Notes: generated by a model not told the origin, from the letters alone. 64,000 bases of DNA from Arminella tubonensis (GCF_003240585.1 NZ_PCDP01000035.1:601934-665933); one strand, 5' to 3'; shown: positions 27,853-37,308, counted from the first letter of the stretch. A program made the numbers and translations.

Positions 27853-28764
27853 ATGGACCAGCTTTCAGCCATGCGGGCCTTCGCCAGGGTCGTGGAAACA
27901 GGCAATTTCACCCGCGCCGCCACAACCCTGTCGATGCCGAAGGCGACAGTGACAACGCTGATCCAGTCGTTGGAGCAACATCTCCACACAAAACTTCTGA
28001 ACCGCACCACCCGCCGCGTCATGGTCACGACCGACGGTGCCCTCTACTATGAGCGCGCCATCCAGATCCTGTCGGAGATCGAGGAGCTCGACGGCAGCGT
28101 CAGCAGTTCGCAAAGCCTGCCGAGCGGGCGCCTTCGCGTCGAAATGGCCGGCGCCTTCGCCGACCAAATCGTCATTCCTGCCCTCTGCGATTTCCACGAA
28201 CGCTACCCCGAAATTCACGTCGACCTCGGCGTCGGCGACCGGCTGGTCGACTACCTCGCCGAAAACGTCGACTGCGCGCTGCGGGCCGGAATGCCGAGCG
28301 ATCAGTCGCTGATCGCCCGCCGTGTCGCCGAAATCCGACTGATCAGCTGTGCAGCACCGCTCTACATTGAAAAGTTCGGAATTCCCGAACGTCCCGAGGA
28401 TATCGAAGCAAACCATTTCGCCGTCAGCTATTTCAGGGCACAGACCGGCAAGACCGTTCCCTTCGAGTTCAAGCGCGGCAACGAATCCGTCGAGGTCAGC
28501 CCGCGCTATATCCTCTCCGTCAATGACAGCCGCAGCTATGTTTCCGCCGCGATGACCGGCCTCGGCATCGTCCAGGCACCATCCTTCATGATCCGCGAGG
28601 CAATCGCGGAAGGAAAGCTCGTCCCCATCCTCACGGATTGGCAACGCAGCCCCCTGCCCCTCCACATCGTCTACCCCCCGAACCGCCACCTCAGCAACAA
28701 GGTCCGCGTCTTCGTCGACTGGCTCGCGAAGCTTCTGGTGAGCTCGAAGGTCGGGGATATGTAG
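27853..28764 (+). CDS. LysR family regulator of the adjacent RND efflux operon
   Basis: 303 aa. The LysR helix-turn-helix lies at 1-60 (MDQLSAMRAFARVVETGNF, AATTLSMPKATVTTLIQSLE); the effector domain follows from about 88. It belongs to the large group that starts MDxLxAMRxFxRVVExGNF. Divergent from the hydrolase-MexE-MexF-like operon with a 167-bp gap, so it is the likely local regulator. The ATG at 27853 is favoured on homology although no good Shine-Dalgarno is visible; 27829 is an alternative. Confidence 0.88.
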   Translation: MDQLSAMRAFARVVETGNFTRAATTLSMPKATVTTLIQSLEQHLHTKLLNRTTRRVMVTTDGALYYERAIQILSEIEELDGSVSSSQSLPSGRLRVEMAGAFADQIVIPALCDFHERYPEIHVDLGVGDRLVDYLAENVDCALRAGMPSDQSLIARRVAEIRLISCAAPLYIEKFGIPERPEDIEANHFAVSYFRAQTGKTVPFEFKRGNESVEVSPRYILSVNDSRSYVSAAMTGLGIVQAPSFMIREAIAEGKLVPILTDWQRSPLPLHIVYPPNRHLSNKVRVFVDWLAKLLVSSKVGDM

Positions 28765-29060
28765 GGAGACAGTCGGCGCGGGAAGTCGGCTCTCTCTGTA
28801 TTTGCAATGAGACCTCTCGCTTAGGGATGGCGGAAGTCCGTGGCATCGAACGATGCATCGCGTTCGCCATAGCGCAGAAATCCTGCAGATCCGAGCGCGA
28901 CCCTAACCACCCAGAATCGTGGCATGGGAATTGCTTCCTACATTTGTCAGTCGGTCACGGCTGGCTATTCGATAGAATGCTACCCACTGATTTTATTTTA
29001 TTATTTTTTCCGCGCCCGACCGTTCCCCCGGTCAAAATCGCGCATATTGGAGTATTCAGC

Positions 29061-31619
29061 ATGAAACTACGGAGACAACCCTGTGCGCCTCGCGCGTGCC
29101 TCTTTGTTGTGCTGTTTGGCGTTTTGGCAAGCTGCAGCAACGTCGAACAAGAAGCGGCACAAGGTCCAACTTCCGTCCCGGTGCCAACGCTCGCTGCCGA
29201 CACCGCACCGACATTGACTTTTGCAACGACGCCTGCGCTCGACACGCAGCAAAATATCCAGACTGCAGCGGCAGCCCCTGGTTCGCAAATCCCCTCCGAA
29301 GCCGCTATTGGTGACGTTGTCGTGGTCCCCTATACCGAATCGACGCCTGTTACAGGCGGCGGCGAAACAGGTGTAGTCGCTCCCTCCATCGAACCTGCAG
29401 TGGGCGCGCCTGTAGCCGGCAAGACGCGGTCGCCGCCGACCAGGGAAAGCGCCGAGACAGAGAATGTGCGTCCGCCAGCCGTACCTTCCACAGCCAAACC
29501 TGTCGTCGCAGCCCCGATCATCCTCCAGCCGCGCATGGCCCGCTTTTCCGAAGTGGCGCCGGATACAACAGGAGGGGCAACCTTCCAGGCGTCGGAGGCG
29601 CTCTCTTACGATCTGGGCAATCTCGTTGCGGCGACCGGTGGCAATGTCTCGACCTTCAGCGACGACACAATCATCATCGCGCCGGTCAAGGGCTGGCTGC
29701 GTTATCCGCAGGCAGCGCTGGATCCGACAGCCCCGGCCCCGTCACGATACCCGATCATCGTCTTCCTTCATGGACAGCACGACGCCAATGCCCCCAATTA
29801 TCAGGGCTACGACTACATGGCCAAGGATCTGGCCTCGCACGGCTATGTGGTGCTGTCGATCGACGCCAACCGCATCAATGGCGACGCCAGCGGAGGCGAT
29901 CCGGGCAGCCAGTCGCGCGCCCAGCTGGTATTGGGCACACTGGATCGCCTGCGCCAGATCGACGCGCGAGGTCAGGTCGACAAGGACGGCAACCCGGGCC
30001 TGCTAGCCCCGCTGAAGGGCAAACTCGACTTCAAGCGCATCGGCATCATGGGCCATTCGCGTGGTGGGCAGGGAATTTCGAATACCGTGAAATTCAACGC
30101 GACCAGGCACAGTATCGGCATCGACGACCTCACCGCTGCCCTGAAGAACCCTTCCCCTGCCCTAGCCGCTGCCTATCCGGATCTGGTAGCCGCCGTCCTT
30201 CCCAAGCCAATCACGACATTCGACGCTTTTATGGCCAGAGTGAAACTCGACTGGGGAATTTTTGCCGATTATGTTACTCCCGAGTCTATCGAGGAAAATT
30301 TCGGACTGACCCCAACCTCCTCGTCAGCAGCTATCGCCGAGGCTGCGCTCGAAAGTTATGGCGACCCAATCACAAATCCCGCAGTTCTGGCGGCGGCGCT
30401 AATTGATCGCAATATCTTCTTCGCTGCAGGCTCCGAAACCACTCCGCCCTACTACTTCAAAGGCGCTTTTATGCTGGCGCCGACAGATTTTGACGGCAAT
30501 CTCGCCATCAACAATGTGCCTCTCGCAGTATTGCTGCCGTCTTGCGACGGCGACGTGAATGACCTCCAGGGAGCTCGCACCTTCGATCACAACCGCTTTG
30601 GCCCCGATACTGATGGAGCACCCCGCTACCAGATATTGGTCAAGGGCACGAACCACAACTTCTACAATACCGTTTGGACGGGCGATGACCATGCCAACTG
30701 GGATCGGATGGGCGTCGACAACTACTGCAACGCCGGTCGGAAGGACAGCATTCGCCTGACCGCGGAAGATCAGCGCCGCGGCGGCAACTTCGTCATCAGC
30801 TCGTTCATGCGCTACCACGTCGGCGGCGAGCAGAAATTTGCCGCCTATTGGAACGGAACTGCGCAACTGCCGCCTGCCGCTTGCCCATCCGGGACGGATA
30901 CCTGCGATACCCGTGTATTGCTTTCTATCCAGAAGGGCGACACGCGGCGCAAGGTCATCCAGCGCTTTGACGCAGACGATAGCATCTCGACAAATCTGCT
31001 TGGCGGAGCGTTCGTACTTAAGGACTTCGATGTCACAGCCCGATGCGACATGCCCTATGGAGCATACCGGACGGGCGGCAATTGCACACCTTCGCGGCTT
31101 CAGGACTTTGAATATACACTTGGTAGTTACTTTAGCCCTGCTAGGGGGCTGATGTCGATCGCCGAACATGCCGAGCTTGTCTGGACGAAGCCGAACGCAT
31201 CGGTCACCACCGACCTTGGCGGCTCGTCTGCCGCCGGCTACGACTATCTGACCTTCCGCATCGCGGTGGTTCGCCCCTTCGGCCAGGAAGTCGAGGTGAC
31301 GCTGACCGACACCGCCGGCCATGAAGCAAAAATCCCGGCCAGCGACTACAGCGACGCGCTCTACAATGCACCGCGCCCTAGGGCTGAGGGAATGCCGATG
31401 GTCGATGACAACAGCGACACGCCTTTCAACGACGGTCAGGTGCGAGAACTGCTGAACATGGTGGCCATCCCGCTCAAGGCCTTTCAGGGTATAGACACCA
31501 CAAAGCTCAAGCAGTTGAAGCTCAGCTTTCCGAGGGAAAGTGGCAAGATCGCCATCACCGACATCGAGTTGCAGAACTTCGGCCGCGACAAACCGCAGTC
31601 GACTGTAGCGCTGAATTAA
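29061..31619 (+). CDS. Large lipoprotein with alpha/beta-hydrolase (lipase/PAF-acetylhydrolase-like) domain
   Basis: 852 aa. A type II signal ends in the lipobox LASC (Cys25). Residues about 26-165 are a low-complexity Pro/Thr/Val/Ala linker. The hydrolase domain starts near 215, with HG at 237-238, the elbow GHSRGG (Ser333), Asp496 (SCDGDVND) and His532 (GTNHNFYNT), a plausible full triad. About 270 further residues form a C-terminal region of unknown function with several Cys. GGAG precedes the ATG at 29061 by about nine bases. The 296-bp gap before it has an AT-rich stretch near 28990-29010 and no gene. Substrate unknown; an outer-surface or periplasmic esterase is inferred. Confidence 0.75.
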   Translation: MKLRRQPCAPRACLFVVLFGVLASCSNVEQEAAQGPTSVPVPTLAADTAPTLTFATTPALDTQQNIQTAAAAPGSQIPSEAAIGDVVVVPYTESTPVTGGGETGVVAPSIEPAVGAPVAGKTRSPPTRESAETENVRPPAVPSTAKPVVAAPIILQPRMARFSEVAPDTTGGATFQASEALSYDLGNLVAATGGNVSTFSDDTIIIAPVKGWLRYPQAALDPTAPAPSRYPIIVFLHGQHDANAPNYQGYDYMAKDLASHGYVVLSIDANRINGDASGGDPGSQSRAQLVLGTLDRLRQIDARGQVDKDGNPGLLAPLKGKLDFKRIGIMGHSRGGQGISNTVKFNATRHSIGIDDLTAALKNPSPALAAAYPDLVAAVLPKPITTFDAFMARVKLDWGIFADYVTPESIEENFGLTPTSSSAAIAEAALESYGDPITNPAVLAAALIDRNIFFAAGSETTPPYYFKGAFMLAPTDFDGNLAINNVPLAVLLPSCDGDVNDLQGARTFDHNRFGPDTDGAPRYQILVKGTNHNFYNTVWTGDDHANWDRMGVDNYCNAGRKDSIRLTAEDQRRGGNFVISSFMRYHVGGEQKFAAYWNGTAQLPPAACPSGTDTCDTRVLLSIQKGDTRRKVIQRFDADDSISTNLLGGAFVLKDFDVTARCDMPYGAYRTGGNCTPSRLQDFEYTLGSYFSPARGLMSIAEHAELVWTKPNASVTTDLGGSSAAGYDYLTFRIAVVRPFGQEVEVTLTDTAGHEAKIPASDYSDALYNAPRPRAEGMPMVDDNSDTPFNDGQVRELLNMVAIPLKAFQGIDTTKLKQLKLSFPRESGKIAITDIELQNFGRDKPQSTVALN

Positions 31620-31676
31620 TGGTCAAAACGTGCCCTGAGATTTGTCAGAAACGCGGCATGGCTTGAACCCAAAACT

Positions 31677-31714
31677 GATCGGCCCGACTTCAGCAAACTG
31701 AGATCGGGCCGATC
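31677..31714. terminator. Bidirectional terminator between convergent genes
   Basis: GATCGGCCCGA and its exact complement (11 bp) enclose 16 bases that can pair further (TCAG/CTGA). It is 58 bp after the lipoprotein stop, and its right end overlaps the stop of the convergent AraC gene, so it can serve both. Confidence 0.7.
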
Positions 31715-32486
31715 AACCTTCAGAGCCGCGCATCTGCGTCGGGCTGGTTCCCGTCAGCCTTCGAAACATCGCGATGAACGCCGAGGCGCTGCCATAGCCG
31801 AGCTGTCGGCTTATCTCCTGCACCGGGACGCCGGCTTCGAGCAGCGCGAGTGCTGCAACAAGCTTCAACCGTTGCCGCCATTCGTTGAACGACATGCCGA
31901 GATCGTCGTGGCAGCGCCTCGAAAGCGTCCGCTCGGTCGTTTTCATTCCCCGTGCCCACTCCGCCAGCGACCGCCGGTCACCAGGCGCTGCCTGCAGCGC
32001 GCTCAGCACCGGCTCAAGCAACGCGTCGCCAGACAGTGGCAGATAGCTTTCGCATCGCCGCGCCAGCCGTATCTGGTCGACCAGCACATGGGCCAGCCGC
32101 AGGTCTTCTTCGCTCACCGGCAGACGAATGTCCCGTGCCGCAAAATCCGCCAGGATTGCCTTCAGCAAGGGGCTGATGCTTAGCGTCTGTGGACTTTCCG
32201 GCAAGCCAGCGCAAAGGGCGCGCTCGACATAGACGGTGACATAGCGAACATCGTGCTGGTTCCACGCCTCGTGCATCGTGTCCGGCGGCATCCAGATGGC
32301 GTAATGCGGAGGCGAAAGATAGCGAACGCCTTCGATGTCGAATTCGACGACGCCGACCAGCGAATAATTGAGCTCCCCCCAGCTCTGACGCTTCGGCGGA
32401 AAAAACGTGCCGCCCTTGTAGCTTTCCGTCCTGAACGAGACGGGCTGCGGTGGATCTCCCTCAAGGCGGGGCAGTACAGGCGGCAT
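31713..32486 (-). CDS. AraC family transcriptional regulator
   Basis: 257 aa. An N-terminal cupin-like sensing domain (about 15-110, including SPPHYAIWMPPDTMHEAW) precedes a C-terminal double helix-turn-helix (about 155-255: RSLAEWARGMKTTERTLSRR, then VPVQEISRQLGYGSASAFIAMFRRLTGTSPTQ in part). The ATG at 32486 with GGAA upstream is preferred over a TTG at 32501. It is divergent from a DMT exporter 114 bp away, a common regulator-exporter pairing. Confidence 0.88.
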   Translation of the reverse strand: MPPVLPRLEGDPPQPVSFRTESYKGGTFFPPKRQSWGELNYSLVGVVEFDIEGVRYLSPPHYAIWMPPDTMHEAWNQHDVRYVTVYVERALCAGLPESPQTLSISPLLKAILADFAARDIRLPVSEEDLRLAHVLVDQIRLARRCESYLPLSGDALLEPVLSALQAAPGDRRSLAEWARGMKTTERTLSRRCHDDLGMSFNEWRQRLKLVAALALLEAGVPVQEISRQLGYGSASAFIAMFRRLTGTSPTQMRGSEG

Positions 32487-32600
32487 GGCGACATTCCACA
32501 ATTGGCTTTCCGAAATTCACTATATACCATAATTCGGACAAGAGCTAAAAGCGACACCAACAGGACCGCATGATGCCCGCCTCCCCTGGAGATCGCAGCC

Positions 32601-33569
32601 GTGAGCACCGACAGAACCATTTACACCACCGCGGAGCCCGTGACGCTTGGCGCAGCGCTGACGCCGCTCTGGACGGTGCTGATCTGGTCCGGCAATGTGG
32701 TGGTCACAGAGGCAGCCTCCGGCGTGATCTCGCCGGGCTCCATCTCGTTCTATCGCTGGCTGATCGCCTTCGTCGTGCTCATTCCCTTCATCGGAAAAGC
32801 CGCCTGGCAAAACCGCACCGTCCTCATCAGCTATTGGTGGAAGCTTGCCGCACTGGGCGCGCTCGGCATGGTCATCTACCAGAGCCTTGCCTATGAAGCC
32901 GCGAAGACGACGACTGCCGTCAACATGGGTGTCATGCTGGCCTTGATGCCGCTGATGTCCGCAGTGCTTGCCAGCATCCTTGCCGGGGAAAGGCTCTCGG
33001 CAGCAAGGCTCGCAGGCGGTGCCGTGTCGCTGGCCGGCCTCGTCTACCTGACCTCGCACGGACAGCCGGCAACGCTTCTCAGCGGCGGCTTCCACATCGG
33101 CGACGGATTGATGCTGGTGGCGATTGCTGCCAATTCGCTCTACGGCGTGCTTCTGAAGCGCTGGACGATTCCACTCTCCATGTGGCAGCAGCTGTTCTGG
33201 CAGATCGGCTTTGCGACGCTCCTGCTCCTGCCGGTCTGGCTGATGGGAACGATTTCGCCGATCACTTCCGCCAACCTCTCTCTCGTCCTTTATGCCGCAA
33301 TCCCGACGTCGCTGATCGCACCGCTTTACTGGATGATGGGCATCCAGCGGCTGGGCGCGGCGCGAACGGCGCTGTTCATCAATCTCCTGCCGATCGTCGT
33401 GGCGGTCCTCGCCTGGGCGATCCTCGGCGAGCAGTTGCACCTCTATCATGCTATCGGCGGCGGGCTGGCCTTGCTCGGCGTCGGCATCGGCCTGCGTCAG
33501 GCCAAGGTCGCAAGCGGCGAACCGGTTCCGCATGCGGATCAGGCAGCCTGGGAAACCGAGGAACTATAA
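32601..33569 (+). CDS. EamA/DMT-family transporter
   Basis: 322 aa membrane protein with about ten hydrophobic helices in two EamA repeats (first starting LTPLWTVLIWSGNVVVTEAA, second starting GDGLMLVAIAANSLYGVLLK). Repeat signatures AVNMGVMLALMPLMSAVLA and RTALFINLLPIVVAVLAWAIL are present. The GTG start at 32601 has GGAG about ten bases upstream. Probably controlled by the divergent AraC protein. Substrate unknown. Not closely similar in letters to the DMT protein at 6.5 kb. Confidence 0.87.
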   Translation: MSTDRTIYTTAEPVTLGAALTPLWTVLIWSGNVVVTEAASGVISPGSISFYRWLIAFVVLIPFIGKAAWQNRTVLISYWWKLAALGALGMVIYQSLAYEAAKTTTAVNMGVMLALMPLMSAVLASILAGERLSAARLAGGAVSLAGLVYLTSHGQPATLLSGGFHIGDGLMLVAIAANSLYGVLLKRWTIPLSMWQQLFWQIGFATLLLLPVWLMGTISPITSANLSLVLYAAIPTSLIAPLYWMMGIQRLGAARTALFINLLPIVVAVLAWAILGEQLHLYHAIGGGLALLGVGIGLRQAKVASGEPVPHADQAAWETEEL

Positions 33570-33648
33570 GCACGGCGGTTCCATCCGAGAACGCTTCGCT
33601 CTAGGATATTGTGTCTGACAGAATCGACGAAACGAAAAGGAACCGCGC

Positions 33649-34371
33649 GTGCGCATTGCCCTGGAACCGGTGTCATCCCGAACGACGATCCAGGAGGGGG
33701 TGTACCAGCAGCTCCGCAACGCCCTGATGGCAGGCAGCTTCGATCCCGGCCAGACGCTGACGATCGCGTCGCTCGCCGAGACCTTCGGCACCAGCAACAT
33801 GCCGGTGCGCGAGGCGCTGAGACGGCTGGCTGCGGAAAACGCGCTGGAAGTTGCATCCAATGGTTCGGCCCGCATTCCGATCGTCACGGTCGCGCGCCTT
33901 GACGACCTCTGCCGCGCCCGCATCGCCGTGGAGGGCCTAGCGGCCGAGCTCGGAGCCCCACGCCTGACCGAAAAGGATATCGCCGTGCTCGAGACCATCG
34001 CCGCCGAGCAGCGCGCGATCGGCCGCAACAGTGATATCTATGGCCTGATGGCCAAGAACCAGCAGTTCCATTTCACGATCTACAGCGCCTCAGGCTCCGA
34101 AGTGCTGCTGCAATTGATCGAGACCCTCTGGCTCCGCTTCGGCCCCTACATGCGCATGCTGTCCGCCTCGGTGGAACCGCTGATTCGAACCGGCGAGATC
34201 GACCCTGCCGATCCGCACCTGGCGATCATCGACGCGCTGAAATCGGGCGATTTCAACCGCGCCCGCGACGGCGTCATCGACGACATCCGCCGCACCCACG
34301 AGATTCTCCGCGATTATTGCCCGAGGGAGGAGGAACCCCGTTCAAGGGGGGCTTCAGCCGCGAAGTTATGA
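33649..34371 (+). CDS. GntR family transcriptional regulator, FCD subfamily
   Basis: 240 aa. The winged helix is at about 12-75 (IQEGVYQQLRNALMAGSFDP, LAETFGTSNMPVREALRRL) and the FCD all-helical ligand domain at about 85-215, with a His of FHFTIY as one expected metal ligand. The GTG start at 33649 has AAGGA upstream. It lies 79 bp after the DMT gene and may be co-transcribed with it. Its target is not clear; the aminotransferase homologue downstream is separated by a repeat element. Confidence 0.87.
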   Translation: MRIALEPVSSRTTIQEGVYQQLRNALMAGSFDPGQTLTIASLAETFGTSNMPVREALRRLAAENALEVASNGSARIPIVTVARLDDLCRARIAVEGLAAELGAPRLTEKDIAVLETIAAEQRAIGRNSDIYGLMAKNQQFHFTIYSASGSEVLLQLIETLWLRFGPYMRMLSASVEPLIRTGEIDPADPHLAIIDALKSGDFNRARDGVIDDIRRTHEILRDYCPREEEPRSRGASAAKL

Positions 34372-34390
34372 TCCGGCGCGATTTTGCCTA

Positions 34391-34554
34391 TCCCCTTCTC
34401 CCCTCGGGGAGAAGGTGCCCGACAGGGCGGATGAGGGGGCGGCACGGCATCATAATTATTGCTCTTCGCTTGCGCTCAAAGCGTCGCTTCGCTCCTCCCC
34501 CTCATCTGTCCCCCGGACATCTTCTCCCCTAGGGGAGAAGGGGACGAAGCGATA
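34391..34554. repeat. RIME/MITE-like palindromic intergenic element
   Basis: Two nearly complementary 48-base arms (CCCCTTCTCCCC...GATGAGGGGG and its reverse) enclose about 60 bp rich in TTCGCT/GCTCTTCG. Each arm itself contains a hairpin (CTTCTCCCC/GGGGAGAAG). It fills the 307-bp gap between the GntR and aminotransferase genes. A related element lies on the other side of the aminotransferase gene. Confidence 0.8.
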
Positions 34555-34678
34555 CCTCGTCATCCTCCTACGACCACGTCGGAAAAACATCGACATCGCC
34601 CCACTCGATAAATTTAGTTGAACTCTCAAATATCTTGTGATCAAATGATCACGAACCCCTAGTTAAGTGAGACCCGTC

Positions 34679-35959
34679 ATGAGCGCTGCTGTTTCCAATC
34701 TAAAATTCACCGGCGAAAACGGCTTTCCCGTCGATGAAATCCGCAGCATGTTTCCGGCGATCCAGAAGTCCGGCGACTTCGTATTTCTCGACAATGCCGG
34801 CGGCGCGCAGGTTCCCCAGGCGGTTGTCGACGCAGTGGCAAACCATCTGATCGACTTCAACGTCCAGCGCATGGCGAAATACCAGCACAGCCAGGGCGTC
34901 GACCGCAATCTCGACGAAGCCCGCGAAACCGTCGGCCTGCTCGTCAACGCCTATCGCCCCGAGGAAATTTCATTCGGCCTCAACGCCACCTCGTTCATCC
35001 GGCTCGTCAGCCTCGGCATCGCCAAGATGCTGCAGACACGCAATGAGATCGTCGTCACCGACATGGACCACGACGCTAACATCGCCACCTGGATGGCGCT
35101 GGAAGCCGATGGCGCCAAGATCGTCTGGTGGCGCATGCGCGAGGACGGCACGCTTCACACCGAAGACCTGAAGCCGCTGCTTAACGAACGCACCCGCCTC
35201 GTCGCCTGCACGGTCACCGCCCACTCCATCGGCACCATCGTCGACGTCAAGACGGTCGGCGAACTCGCCCATGCCGCCGGCGCCGAGGTGTTCCTCGATT
35301 GCGTTCACTACGGTCCGCACGGCCTGATCGACGTTCAGGACTGGAACTGCGACTATCTGGTCTGCTCCGGCTACAAGAATTTCTCGCCGCACATGGGCTT
35401 CCTTTGGGGCCGCTACGACGCGCTGGTCAAGCTGCCGACCTTCAAGGAAGACTTCATTCCTGACGTTCCCCCCTACAAGATCGAAGTCGGCACCTTCACC
35501 TATGAAAACGTCGCCGGCATGAACGCCGCGGTGAAATATCTCGAAACCCTCGGCCGCCGCTTCCTGCCATCAGGCGAGCATTCGCGCCGCGAGGCCCTGG
35601 TCGCAGCAATGGGCGCCATCCGCGAATATGAAATGACCCTGTCGCGCGAACTGCTGTCGATCCTCAAGCGCCACGGCGCCGTCATCTACGGCATCTCCGA
35701 CGAGACAAAAGTCGCCGGCCGCGTCCCCACCATCTGCTTCAATATCCCGGGCATTACCCCGCAGCAAATTGCGCAGGAAATGGGCGAAGCCCGCATCGGC
35801 CTGCGCGACGGCCACATGTTCGCCCCCCGCCTGATGAAGCGCCTCGGCCTGACAATGGAATCCGGGGCGCTCCGCATCTCCATGGTCCACTACAACAAGA
35901 TCGAGGAAGCAGCCCGGTTTGACCAGGTATTGGGCGAGATTATTGCTCGGCATCGGTAA
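34679..35959 (+). CDS. Class V aminotransferase, cysteine-desulfurase-like (VC1184 subfamily)
   Basis: 426 aa PLP enzyme of fold type I. The PLP lysine is Lys233 in [13 protein letters not shown], Asp207 (FLDCVHYG) stacks on the cofactor, and His131 (DMDHDANI) lies over the ring as in NifS/SufS proteins. The C-terminal loop that carries the catalytic Cys in SufS (RxGHHCAxP type) reads [10 protein letters not shown] here, with Phe381 near that place. A persulfide mechanism like SufS is therefore unlikely; another beta-elimination or transamination is more plausible. ATG at 34679 chosen; an in-frame GTG at 34667 is possible. It is framed by two palindromic repeats. Confidence 0.82.
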   Translation: MSAAVSNLKFTGENGFPVDEIRSMFPAIQKSGDFVFLDNAGGAQVPQAVVDAVANHLIDFNVQRMAKYQHSQGVDRNLDEARETVGLLVNAYRPEEISFGLNATSFIRLVSLGIAKMLQTRNEIVVTDMDHDANIATWMALEADGAKIVWWRMREDGTLHTEDLKPLLNERTRLVACTVTAHSIGTIVDVKTVGELAHAAGAEVFLDCVHYGPHGLIDVQDWNCDYLVCSGYKNFSPHMGFLWGRYDALVKLPTFKEDFIPDVPPYKIEVGTFTYENVAGMNAAVKYLETLGRRFLPSGEHSRREALVAAMGAIREYEMTLSRELLSILKRHGAVIYGISDETKVAGRVPTICFNIPGITPQQIAQEMGEARIGLRDGHMFAPRLMKRLGLTMESGALRISMVHYNKIEEAARFDQVLGEIIARHR

Positions 35960-35980
35960 TAGTAGGCCTCTCGCCAAGTA

Positions 35981-36101
35981 ACCCCCCTCTGCCCTGTCGG
36001 GCATCTCCCCCACAAGGGGGGAGATTGCTGGAGCCGAGAGTCGCGTCATATTGATCTCCCCCCTTGTGGGGGAGATGTCGGCCCGGCCGACAGAGAGGGG
36101 T
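35981..36101. repeat. RIME/MITE-like palindromic intergenic element
   Basis: Two 45-base arms (ACCCCCCTCTGCCCTGTCGG...GGGGGGAGAT and its near complement) surround a short TGCTGGAGCCGAG... centre. Each arm has its own hairpin (CTCCCCCACAAGGGGGGAG). It occupies the gap between the aminotransferase stop and the convergent Fic stop and may also act as terminator. Confidence 0.8.
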
Positions 36102-36115
36102 CACTAGGCTCGGGG

Positions 36116-37231
36116 TCAGCCAGTCTGCGCTAGCCTCAAAGCATAACTCGTACTCCTCCCCCCACTAGCCTCGCGATGTAGAACCCCCGCCGCAACTAGG
36201 CCATCGATATCCCGCAACGCCGTATCCCCAGAGCATTCTTGCAGCGTCGCCCATTTCGTGGTGGTCAGTTTCCCCTCGAAACCATCAAGCAAGCGGTTCA
36301 ACATGCTACGCTGCCGCGCGTTGAAATCCGTTACTTCATGCTTCTCCCAGAACCGTGCCTTCACCATAATTGACGCCAGCGTCGTCTCCGCGCCCTCGAA
36401 GGCCCGACCGAGGCAGGCGAGAAACCATTCCAGCCATTCGGTGACGTCGAGATCCCCCTTCTGGCTCCTCTCCAGAATATCGTAATAGACTTTTCGCTCG
36501 ATGCGGATTTGCGCCGACATGCTGTAAAAGCGCTGCGAGGTAGCCTCCGAACGTGCGAGCGCCATGTCGGCGATCGCACGGGCGATACGGCCGTTACCGT
36601 CGTCGAACGGATGGATCGTGACGAACCAGAGATGTGCAAGCGCGGCTTTCAACACCGCGTCAACCTGCCCTTCCGCATTGAACCAATCGAGAAACATCTG
36701 CATCTCAGGACGCACACGCACTGCTTCCGGCGCTTGGAAATGAACCCTCTCGCGGCCAATCGCACCCGAAATGACCTGCATCGGGCCCGCACGGTCATCG
36801 CGCCATGCCCCGGCGGCGATGCGCGCCATGCCACTTCTGCCGGCCGGAAACAAAGAGACATGCCAACCGAACAGACGCTCCGCGTCTAGCGGCTTGCGAA
36901 AATTCTTCGTCGCGTCGAGCATGAGCTCAACGATGCCATCGACATCCCGGTCCGACGGAACGAGACCGGCGATTTCAATGCCGAGACGTCTGGCGACCGA
37001 CGAGCGAACCTGTTGGCGATCAAGGATCTCGCCTTCGATTTCGCTTGATTTGATGATGTCCTCCGTCAGGGTCTGCATGACCGCTTCTGTCTGAAGCGGA
37101 AACCCAAGCGACTCCATCTGCCCGATCAGACGACCCTGCCGATGGCGGATAGCCCCCAGCAAGGGCGATAACCGTTCGCTATCCCAACGAAACGCCGGCC
37201 AATTGGGTCGATCATAAATAAAACGCGCCAT
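36116..37231 (-). CDS. Fic family protein with DUF4172 and C-terminal winged helix
   Basis: 371 aa. Fic domains transfer AMP or related groups from nucleotides to target proteins. The full active motif HPFDDGNGRIAR is at 207-218. An N-terminal inhibitory helix with SSEIEG (Ser62 to Glu66-Gly67) marks it as class II, where Glu66 blocks ATP until released. Residues 1-90 resemble DUF4172, and 300-365 look like a winged helix (KWATLQECSGDTALRDIDGLV). AAGGAG lies nine bases before the ATG at 37231. A palindrome covers the ribosome site and start codon, suggesting autoregulation through the winged helix. No separate antitoxin gene is visible. Confidence 0.88.
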   Translation of the reverse strand: MARFIYDRPNWPAFRWDSERLSPLLGAIRHRQGRLIGQMESLGFPLQTEAVMQTLTEDIIKSSEIEGEILDRQQVRSSVARRLGIEIAGLVPSDRDVDGIVELMLDATKNFRKPLDAERLFGWHVSLFPAGRSGMARIAAGAWRDDRAGPMQVISGAIGRERVHFQAPEAVRVRPEMQMFLDWFNAEGQVDAVLKAALAHLWFVTIHPFDDGNGRIARAIADMALARSEATSQRFYSMSAQIRIERKVYYDILERSQKGDLDVTEWLEWFLACLGRAFEGAETTLASIMVKARFWEKHEVTDFNARQRSMLNRLLDGFEGKLTTTKWATLQECSGDTALRDIDGLVAAGVLHREASGGRSTSYALRLAQTG

Positions 37232-37308
37232 TCTCCGCACTCCTTGCGGAGAATATGCGTAAGATTATCCGCATAGTCAAATTATTCTCCGCAAATTATG
37301 CGGTGAAT
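37230..37308 (-). promoter_or_regulatory. Iterated palindromic operator over the fic ribosome site and promoter
   Basis: ATTCTCCGCA and TGCGGAGAAT flank five bases at 37230-37254; on the coding strand these five bases are the Shine-Dalgarno AGGAG and the left arm includes the start codon. A second copy with one mismatch (ATTCTCCGCA, five bases, TGCGGTGAAT) lies at 37284-37308. A third half-like copy, ATTATCCGCA, is at 37264-37273. Confidence 0.75.

Noticed and set aside
28638..29060. 141-residue N-terminal extension of the lipoprotein hydrolase
   Set aside because: The extension overlaps the end of the LysR gene, and the ATG at 29061 has a ribosome site and begins a classic lipoprotein signal.
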